From Candidatus Methanofastidiosum methylothiophilum (GTDB lineage: Archaea > Methanobacteriota_B > Thermococci > Methanofastidiosales > Methanofastidiosaceae), in the NCBI GenBank assembly GCA_001587675.1, contig LNGD01000016.1:1-18533 (forward strand): a stretch of DNA of 18,533 nucleotides. The letters run 5' to 3'. The notes under the pieces are model-generated. The model did not search any database. It saw only the letters and a list, made by a program, of their open reading frames with translations, and was not told where the DNA came from. Shown here piece after piece: positions 6,940 to 12,696 of the stretch. A program made the translations under genes and the position numbers. Every line of letters starts with the position of its first letter. Within the stretch, counting starts at the first letter, position 1.

Positions 6940-7446
6940 ATGAAGGTATTCAGTATTATCGCCTTTGTATTGGCGTTTGTACTTCTCATTTCAGGTATTT
7001 ATGGACTTAATTTAGGGCCCATTACCCTTGAAGGCGGTCAACAGAATCAAGCAAATCAGATCGGATCATATATTTGTCTATCATGCGTTGGACTCACAGG
7101 GGGATCAATAAGCCATGATTTGACCGAAGATACAATTAACAGGTTAAAAAGAATAGATTATCCGGTTAAGTTATGGGTCTTCACATCGACCGATTGTCCA
7201 ACATGCCCAGATGCTAAAGCCATCATATTAAATTTTACTTTCGAAAATCCAAATATTACTTATGAAGAGATAAAACTTGAAAGTCAGCCAGAATTTTTTG
7301 ATACTTATGCTGTATCGGAATTACCTACTGTAATATTCTTTAATAAGAATGGAAATGTTCTAAAGAACAATAATTTTGTCCACAAGGTAATTGGTATAGA
7401 CAGGCTTCAAGAAAAACTAATTGAAGCAATTGAAATGGTGAGTTGA
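6940..7446 (+). CDS. Membrane-anchored thioredoxin-like protein
   Basis: A 168-residue protein with one N-terminal membrane helix (about 3-23: VFSIIAFVLAFVLLISGIYG) and no lipobox, so it is probably anchored with its thioredoxin domain outside. The domain spans about 70-165 and carries CPTC at 86-89 and cis-Pro129 (ELPTVIFF). A second CxxC, CLSC at 46-49, sits between the anchor and the thioredoxin fold, giving four cysteines that could form a relay or bind metal. I chose ATG 6940 over GTG 6931: it puts a charged residue just before the helix and fits a GTGAT-type site at 6931-6935. The stop TGA overlaps the next ATG by one base (TGATG), so it is translationally coupled to the membrane polyferredoxin and is its most likely direct partner. 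Confidence 0.82.
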   Translation: MKVFSIIAFVLAFVLLISGIYGLNLGPITLEGGQQNQANQIGSYICLSCVGLTGGSISHDLTEDTINRLKRIDYPVKLWVFTSTDCPTCPDAKAIILNFTFENPNITYEEIKLESQPEFFDTYAVSELPTVIFFNKNGNVLKNNNFVHKVIGIDRLQEKLIEAIEMVS

Positions 7447-9527
7447 TGGGCAAAATAAAAAAAATTAGGACTTTATCACAAACGATATCCTTGATAATAA
7501 TCAATCTTGGATTTCTTGGTATTTTTTTTAAGCACATTACAGGGCCTGTTTTCAATTGCTATGCATGCCCTTGGGCCTCAATTAGTTGTCCCATAGGCCT
7601 TCTCCAAAATTTTGTTATGAATGGTCAAGTCCCGACTTACGTTTTAGGGACAATGGGAGCTGTTTTTGTATTTGTTGGAAGTGCTTTCTGTGGATGGGTT
7701 TGTCCATTTGGTTTTTTCCAAGATGCTATTGATTTTGTAAAGAATATTATAAAGGGCAATAAAAAACAAAGAAAAAGAAAGATGCCAGTAAGATCAAAAT
7801 CAAAGGATTTTTCTCTTATAACAAGATTGATTGTACTCATAGCTACCTTAGTTCTAGCAATTAGATTTGTAGACACGATATTTTGTAAGCTCTGCCCAAT
7901 AGGCACAATAGAAGCAACGTTTCCTTATCAAATTACTAATGGATTTTCCTATAACATATGGTTAGCTGCAAGAGTTGGGATATTTGTTTTTCTTGTTATA
8001 ATGTTCTTCATAATGAGTAGGTTCTGGTGCAGATATCTATGCCCAATTGGTGCACTGGCAGGGCCTTCAAACAAGATAAGTCTTCTAAAATTATATCATA
8101 ATGGCCAAAATTGTGATGGTTGCAATATATGCAGAGATGTATGTCCCCTTGATATTGATGTTATTAAAGATACTAATTCATCTAGGTGTACAAGGTGTGC
8201 TGACTGTGTCGATAAATGTCCGAAAGGTCATTTGGCATTTGGATTGGACATATTCGGAATTCTAGCTGTTTCACCTTTCAAAACAAAAAAGCCTAAAAAA
8301 ATATCTGATAAAAAACTTGTCACGCCGTCTTCAGAAGGCATACCTGGAGCGGAAATACCAGAAGAAAGTGAATTAAAGGGTCCACCTCCAGAGATGGGTG
8401 TTCTAGAAGAATTCAAATATGGTGACAAGGGAACTTTAGTTGAAAGGCCAGCTTATATGGGATTTAAGAAAGGAGAAAGAATTTATCTTCCATATAATGA
8501 AGTTAAAAAATTAGGTATTAGGCCTCCAAAAACGTCACTTTCAACTCTTTTGAAGCAGGAAACAGAAGGTAAATTAACTGAAGATTACAGCATTCCTGAA
8601 GTTATAGAAGAGGAAAAAGTTTTAGATGCCCTAAAAGAAACGCCAAAAGCGATTCCAAAAGAAGAGGTTGACAGAAGACATTTTGAAAAATTTAGAGTTC
8701 CTAAAAGAACTGAGTTACACTTAGAACACCTAAAATATTTGAGTGCTCTTGACGTCCCAATTGATATCAAAACAATAGCAAATAATAGCTCAGAAGTTCC
8801 GGCTGTTTTACTAGCTATTATTGATGCATCAAGCCAGATAAATTTTGAATATATCAATGCAATGGACCAACGAGCAGAATGGTATTACAAAGATAATCTT
8901 CCGTCGACTTATATTAATGGAAAATATTACAACGGTTCAGTTTCTGAAGACGAGATTATATACAGAATAAAAACTGAGAGATATATAATGGAAAATGTCA
9001 ATTTAATCATTGATTATAAAAAATGTATAGGGTGCAATTCTCAGAGCTGTAAGAAAGCTTGTGACATTTTCAAGAAGATACCAATTCTAGATGACGGTTA
9101 TGGTATATACCCATTGAAAAAGTTAGGATGCACTCTTTGCGGAAAATGTATAATCGAATGCGACCGTGGTGGCGTTTCATTTATCTTTGGAGACAAACTT
9201 GTTACTGATACTAATTTCAGTCTTGAAATGATAAAGAAAAACAAGGAAGTAATATCTCTTGTATCCCCAGAAACTGTGGTTCTGTTCCTTGAAAAAGATA
9301 AAAAGCATTCAAATAGGGCATTGAACTATACAATTGCATTGTCATACCTATCACATGGAAAGCTTTCATATCAAATAATTGATGTTGTTGCAAATCCTGA
9401 AGCTGTTTCAAAAAGAAAGATAGGTGCAATACCTTGTCTATGGATATCTAAAAGTAATTTTGTTACAGGTATGGTTTCTGAAGCTTCAATTCTCGCATTC
9501 ATAAGAAAAATCTCGAAGTGGAAGTAA
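7446..9527 (+). CDS. Membrane polyferredoxin (NapH-like) with two thioredoxin-like domains lacking CxxC
   Basis: A 693-residue membrane iron-sulfur protein, unrecognised as a named enzyme (residues below count from the TTG at 7443; the preferred ATG is one codon later). The N-terminal part has about four membrane helices (12-30, 66-82, 125-143, 175-193) with NapH/Fer4_5-type cysteine motifs at 39-49, 83-87, 148-151 and 196-200. Two [4Fe-4S] ferredoxin motifs follow (C224/227/230/234; C249/252/255/259), then a charged linker, then a segment (about 420-512) ending in LPSTYINGKYYNG, which looks like the cis-Pro half of a thioredoxin fold. Two more cluster motifs follow (C528/531/536/540; C563/566/569/573). 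The C-terminus (about 600-690) is again thioredoxin-like (GAIPCLWI). Neither thioredoxin-like unit has CxxC. It overlaps both neighbours by one base. Role inferred: electron transfer across the membrane to the exported thioredoxins. Confidence 0.83.
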   Translation: MGKIKKIRTLSQTISLIIINLGFLGIFFKHITGPVFNCYACPWASISCPIGLLQNFVMNGQVPTYVLGTMGAVFVFVGSAFCGWVCPFGFFQDAIDFVKNIIKGNKKQRKRKMPVRSKSKDFSLITRLIVLIATLVLAIRFVDTIFCKLCPIGTIEATFPYQITNGFSYNIWLAARVGIFVFLVIMFFIMSRFWCRYLCPIGALAGPSNKISLLKLYHNGQNCDGCNICRDVCPLDIDVIKDTNSSRCTRCADCVDKCPKGHLAFGLDIFGILAVSPFKTKKPKKISDKKLVTPSSEGIPGAEIPEESELKGPPPEMGVLEEFKYGDKGTLVERPAYMGFKKGERIYLPYNEVKKLGIRPPKTSLSTLLKQETEGKLTEDYSIPEVIEEEKVLDALKETPKAIPKEEVDRRHFEKFRVPKRTELHLEHLKYLSALDVPIDIKTIANNSSEVPAVLLAIIDASSQINFEYINAMDQRAEWYYKDNLPSTYINGKYYNGSVSEDEIIYRIKTERYIMENVNLIIDYKKCIGCNSQSCKKACDIFKKIPILDDGYGIYPLKKLGCTLCGKCIIECDRGGVSFIFGDKLVTDTNFSLEMIKKNKEVISLVSPETVVLFLEKDKKHSNRALNYTIALSYLSHGKLSYQIIDVVANPEAVSKRKIGAIPCLWISKSNFVTGMVSEASILAFIRKISKWK

Positions 9528-10294
9528 TGAATTTAACTGAACTAATAATCGTTGGTGCAATACAAGGATTTCTAGAATTTTTACCTGTTTCAAGCTCAGG
9601 AAATTTAACTTTGGTATTTATGAATTTTTTGAATATGAATCCCTCAGAAAGTTATTCCATATCCCTTTTTTTGCATCTTGGAACTCTTTTCGCCGTGATT
9701 GTGTTCTTCTATAAAGACATAATCAAAATTTTGAAGAAAATCAAAACTGATAAAAGCTCACATTTTTTAATTGTTTCAACTATTTTTACTGGAGTTGTTG
9801 GAATTCCAATTTATATTATACTAAAAATGTTTCTGGAGGATATAAACGTTGGAATAGGAAGTATAATTATAGGTATTTTTTTAATAGCCACTGGACTTTT
9901 ACTAAGATATAGTCCAAATGCGGGCACGCGAAAAGTAGACTCATCAAACTTTAAAGATATGGCAATTGCTGGGGCCGCCCAAGGAATTTCTATTATACCC
10001 GGCATTTCAAGATCCGGATCAACACTAACTGTTCTTTTAGCCAGAAAGTTTGATAAAGAAGAAGCCCTAAGAATATCATTTTTAATGTCAATTCCGGCTA
10101 TTATAGGTGGAGCGATATTAGAGATTGATGAAGTATCCTTTGGATTAACTTACTTTCCAGCCTTAATCAGTGCTTTCATAGCTTCAATTCTTGGAATAAA
10201 ATTATTATTAGAGCTTGCAAAAAAATTAAATTTTTCTTATTTTTGTATTATATTGGGATTAATTACTATATTGATTTCCGCAATAATTATCTAA
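9527..10294 (+). CDS. uppP: UppP/BacA-type polyprenyl-diphosphate phosphatase
   Basis: An integral membrane phosphatase that removes one phosphate from a polyprenyl diphosphate and so recycles the lipid carrier used for glycan transfer. The 255-residue protein has the two family signatures: QGFLEFLPVSSSGNL near the N-terminus (residues 13-27, with the Q/E-xxx-E acidic pair) and PGISRSGST in the second half, plus six or more hydrophobic segments. Start ATG 9527 overlaps the TAA of the polyferredoxin gene (TAATG); GTG 9518 is possible but less likely. In archaea the carrier would be a dolichyl-type lipid (inference). Its placement at the end of the redox operon may be incidental or linked to surface protein glycosylation. 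Its last 8 nt overlap the end of the convergent SAM hydrolase gene. Confidence 0.9.
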   Translation: MNLTELIIVGAIQGFLEFLPVSSSGNLTLVFMNFLNMNPSESYSISLFLHLGTLFAVIVFFYKDIIKILKKIKTDKSSHFLIVSTIFTGVVGIPIYIILKMFLEDINVGIGSIIIGIFLIATGLLLRYSPNAGTRKVDSSNFKDMAIAGAAQGISIIPGISRSGSTLTVLLARKFDKEEALRISFLMSIPAIIGGAILEIDEVSFGLTYFPALISAFIASILGIKLLLELAKKLNFSYFCIILGLITILISAIII

Positions 10295-11036
10295 ACTTGA
10301 TAAGAAGAGTATCTCCTGCTTTGACATTTAGAGTGGAATTTGCACTGCCTAGATATTTTGATATTTCAAGATGGCCTGAAGATGAGAATAGTGCTATTAG
10401 TTCATGTGATTTGCCTTCTTCATAATTATTTAAAATAGGGAGTTTTATATTTGATAATTCAATTTGATCTGTATTAATGTCTTCTTTTTTTATGTTTAGG
10501 ATAACGTTGCCAAATATGTCGACAAATAAAACAGATGCAGATATACTATCCTTTTTTATATCTCTCTTAAGATCTAGAATAACTTTATGACTCTTTTCTT
10601 CTAGAAAATCTCTTTCGCCCTTATCCAAAAGTGCAGCTGCTGGAGCAAATATGTCTCTTCCATGAAATGTGTTTGAGATATTTTGTATCCCATATTTTAA
10701 TAATTTATTGAAAAGTACATCAGTCATTATTTTATAGATATCTCCCTCCATTAAAGAGAAAATTCCATTGTCAGGGCCGATAAATATATGGTCTTTCTGT
10801 TCAATCATGATTGGATCTCTATTACTCCCGACACCAGGATCAACTACTACAATATGAACGGTATTTTTAGGGAAATATCGGTAGGAATTAGAAATCACAT
10901 ATAATGCTTCATAGATAGATTGTCTTCTTATTTTATGAGTAATGTCAATTATTTTTGCTTCTGGATTAATTTTATATATAATGCCTTTAATTTGTCCAAC
11001 ATAAAAATCATCAAAATCAGTAGTCAATGAAATCAT
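10287..11036 (-). CDS. SAM hydroxide adenosyltransferase (SAM hydrolase, DUF62 family)
   Basis: Members of this family, studied in Pyrococcus horikoshii and related to the bacterial fluorinase and chlorinase, cleave S-adenosylmethionine to adenosine and methionine with hydroxide. The 249-residue protein shows the N-terminal ISLTTDFDDFYVGQIKG motif, IIDITHKI, the VVDPGVGS loop near residue 90 and IGPDNGIFS, all hallmarks of the family. Length is normal for an archaeal member. The physiological purpose in archaea is not settled; adjusting SAM levels is the usual suggestion. Start is ATG at 11034-11036; an AT-rich promoter region lies upstream, before the insertion sequence. It stands alone on the minus strand, overlapping uppP tail to tail. 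Confidence 0.88.
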   Translation of the reverse strand: MISLTTDFDDFYVGQIKGIIYKINPEAKIIDITHKIRRQSIYEALYVISNSYRYFPKNTVHIVVVDPGVGSNRDPIMIEQKDHIFIGPDNGIFSLMEGDIYKIMTDVLFNKLLKYGIQNISNTFHGRDIFAPAAALLDKGERDFLEEKSHKVILDLKRDIKKDSISASVLFVDIFGNVILNIKKEDINTDQIELSNIKLPILNNYEEGKSHELIALFSSSGHLEISKYLGSANSTLNVKAGDTLLIKFR

Positions 11037-11122
11037 GTAAAATAATAAGTTTCAAAATTATTAAATTTAACTATAAATTATATTAAAACAATAACATAAG
11101 TAAAATTCAATTAGATTAATTC

Positions 11123-11147
11123 TGTCTTATCCCAAAATCATTTCCCT
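11123..11147 (+). repeat. Left terminal inverted repeat of the insertion sequence
   Basis: Begins TGTCTTATCC and stays partly complementary to the right end for about 25 bp. It lies just before the transposase start and probably overlaps its promoter. Confidence 0.8.
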
Positions 11148-11167
11148 TGTGGAAACGATACAAGGGT

Positions 11168-12061
11168 ATGGCAAAGCTTAACGACAAAAAGATAGCGTGG
11201 ATAATAAGGTCAAAGGAACTTGGCCTTAGGTCAAGCGAGATTGCCTTCATCCAGAATGTTACTGCTAGAAGAGTAAATCAAATCTATCTGCACTACAGGA
11301 TGACTGGGAGAAGGCCAATCTTAAAAGAACCCGGCCGTCCAATGGAGCCGCTAGAAGAAAAGGTCATAAAGAGAATAAAGGAAATACATCATGAGTACAA
11401 GGCAAGCGCTTGCATGATTGAGTTAATGCTAAAGCTTGAAGGTGTTAAAGTGTCTCACAACAAGATCCACAGGTGTTTAGCGGATAATGGCCTATCAAAA
11501 GAGGAGCCTAACAAGAAAAAGCAGAGGTCTTACGTCAGATACGAGCGGGAGCACAGCATGTCGCTATGGCATACAGACTGGAAAAAGCTCTCTGGGACAA
11601 ATAAATGGTTGATAGCTTACGAGGATGACGCTTCAAGGATGATTATGGCTTGGGGCACATTTGAAAGCCCTACAACCGAAGCCTCTTTAGAAGTCCTATA
11701 CAAGGCGATAAAGCAATATGGAAAGCCTAAAGCTATTCTGACTGACCGTGGAACGCAGTTCTATGCAAGTGCCAAAGACAGGAAAACTCAAGGCGAGTGC
11801 AAGTTCCAGACAGTTCTAAGGGAGCTAGGGATAGAGCACATACTATCCGGTGTAAGCCACCCGCAGACAAACGGCAAGATCGAAAGGTTCTACGGGACGC
11901 TTGAAGAGAAGCTGAAGTACTTCAAGTCAATAGAAGAGTTCATGAACTTCTACAACAAGAAGCGCCCGCATATGAGCTTAAATCTCGAAGTGCTTGAAAC
12001 CCCTGAAAAGGCATTTTACAGGAAGCTAGAACCTGGCATTAGTTTGCCAGAAAAGCAATAA
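11168..12061 (+). CDS. IS481-like DDE transposase (integrase catalytic core)
   Basis: Catalyses movement of the surrounding element. The 297-residue protein has an N-terminal helix-turn-helix region (about 5-60: KKIAWIIRSKELGLRSSEIA, then VTARRVNQIYLHYR), a linker with a second helical domain (about 64-115) and an rve-type RNase H core. The catalytic acids are visible in the HTDWKK motif (first Asp), LTDRGTQF (second Asp) and GKIERFYGTLEEK (Glu), so the protein looks intact. The SHPQTNGKIERF segment is typical of IS481/IS3-group enzymes. ATG 11168 was chosen; the frame extends to TTG 11147, which would add seven residues and overlap the inverted repeat. Codon use (more GC-rich, more AGG and CGC) differs from neighbours, consistent with recent arrival. 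Confidence 0.88.
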   Translation: MAKLNDKKIAWIIRSKELGLRSSEIAFIQNVTARRVNQIYLHYRMTGRRPILKEPGRPMEPLEEKVIKRIKEIHHEYKASACMIELMLKLEGVKVSHNKIHRCLADNGLSKEEPNKKKQRSYVRYEREHSMSLWHTDWKKLSGTNKWLIAYEDDASRMIMAWGTFESPTTEASLEVLYKAIKQYGKPKAILTDRGTQFYASAKDRKTQGECKFQTVLRELGIEHILSGVSHPQTNGKIERFYGTLEEKLKYFKSIEEFMNFYNKKRPHMSLNLEVLETPEKAFYRKLEPGISLPEKQ

Positions 12062-12089
12062 ATTTGGGGAGATTTTTTAATGAAAGGAA

Positions 12090-12114
12090 AAGAAAATAAT
12101 TACAGGATAAGACA
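12090..12114 (-). repeat. Right terminal inverted repeat of the insertion sequence
   Basis: The last 10 bp (GGATAAGACA, 12105-12114) are the exact complement of the left end. The inner 15 bp match imperfectly. It lies 43-53 nt past the transposase stop. Confidence 0.8.
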
Positions 12115-12130
12115 AAAGCAATATTAAGGG

Positions 12131-12138
12131 AAAAAAAA
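12131..12138 (-). terminator. T8 tract after superoxide reductase
   Basis: Seven bases past the superoxide reductase stop, the minus strand has eight consecutive T residues after an AT-rich stretch. This is a typical archaeal oligo-T terminator for the Lon-desulforedoxin-SOR run. Confidence 0.6.
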
Positions 12139-12144
12139 TAAATA

Positions 12145-12540
12145 TTAATTAACTTTTACTTCCTTTGAAAATTCCCAAAGGCCATGTATGTTACAAAGTG
12201 ATACGGCAAATAGAGTTCCTGGTTTTGCTATTTTTAGAGAGGTCTTTATCTCATGGTTTGTGTATACGGGTCCTGTGTTGGGCCCCTGAGTACTTTCACC
12301 GTGAGCGGTGAACTCATAATTTCCTACTTGATAAAGGGCCTTTTCACCTTCTGGTTGGTAGTAGAGCATTATCCACCTTATATGGTGCTCAGTTGTATTT
12401 GGATGTGCGATATCCTTCCCTATGGAAACTTTGACTTCGAAGGTTTCGTTTGCTTTTACAGCATCCGGACATTCAATTACGGGTACATGTTTTTCTTTTT
12501 TCCAATCAGCTTCCTGAATCTTTTCTCCTATCTTGACCAT
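12145..12540 (-). CDS. sor: Superoxide reductase (neelaredoxin, class II)
   Basis: Reduces superoxide to hydrogen peroxide at a mononuclear iron centre, an oxygen-defence enzyme of anaerobes. The 131-residue protein carries every ligand of the Fe(His)4Cys site with the spacing known for the Pyrococcus enzyme: Glu16 and His18 in EKHVP, His46 and His52 in HPNTTEHH, Cys116 and His119 in CNIHG. It lacks the N-terminal desulforedoxin domain of class I desulfoferrodoxins, but a separate gene for that domain lies 9 nt upstream. Start is ATG 12540 with an AAGGTGG ribosome binding site that overlaps the end of that small gene. The electron donor is probably rubredoxin or the adjacent desulforedoxin (inference). 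Confidence 0.94.
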   Translation of the reverse strand: MVKIGEKIQEADWKKEKHVPVIECPDAVKANETFEVKVSIGKDIAHPNTTEHHIRWIMLYYQPEGEKALYQVGNYEFTAHGESTQGPNTGPVYTNHEIKTSLKIAKPGTLFAVSLCNIHGLWEFSKEVKVN

Positions 12541-12549
12541 TTTACCACC

Positions 12550-12675
12550 TTATTCTTGCAAAACCATTGGCTCGCCGCAGCAGATTAACTCTCCGCCCCC
12601 AGCTTCCAACACCTCTACTACATTTCCACATATTTCACACTTGTAGATTTCTCCTACTTTTTTTACATTTACCAT
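12550..12675 (-). CDS. Desulforedoxin-like protein, 41 aa
   Basis: A tiny FeS4 protein, found by hand translation. The sequence MVNVKKVGEIYKCEICGNVV... has Cys13, Cys16, Cys32 and Cys33. The CxxC-x15-CC spacing is exactly that of Desulfovibrio desulforedoxin, where four cysteines bind one iron in a homodimer. The ATG has a strong GGAGGT site at 12682-12687. It lies 21 nt after the Lon stop and 9 nt before superoxide reductase. In desulfoferrodoxins this domain is fused to the SOR domain; here the two are separate, tightly linked genes. Likely role: electron carrier to SOR, or stabilising partner (inference from the fused homologues). Confidence 0.88.
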   Translation of the reverse strand: MVNVKKVGEIYKCEICGNVVEVLEAGGGELICCGEPMVLQE

Positions 12676-12696
12676 TTTTTTACCTCCTATCTAAAA

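Larger units (their letters stand above)
11123..12114. mobile_element. Insertion sequence, about 992 bp, rve-type (IS481-like)
   Basis: The element is bounded by perfect 10-bp inverted repeats (TGTCTTATCC at 11123-11132 and its complement at 12105-12114) and contains a single transposase gene filling nearly all of it. Beyond the first 10 bp the ends stay similar (about 19 of 25 positions by hand). The coding part is visibly richer in G and C than the flanks. I see no convincing target-site duplication: the flanks are AATTC on the left and AAAGC on the right. The family call (IS481-like) rests on the protein and the TGT ends. It separates the SAM hydrolase gene from the superoxide reductase gene and interrupts no recognisable gene. 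Confidence 0.85.

Noticed and set aside
7637..7906. 89-aa minus-strand frame inside the polyferredoxin gene
   Set aside because: Antisense to conserved membrane and cysteine motifs; shows no domain of its own.
11115..12122. Target-site duplication around the insertion sequence
   Set aside because: I compared 4-9 bp on both sides of the inverted repeats and found no direct repeat worth reporting.
12253..12588. 111-aa plus-strand hydrophobic frame over the superoxide reductase gene
   Set aside because: Antisense to a ligand-complete superoxide reductase; its hydrophobicity is only the reverse reading of that gene.
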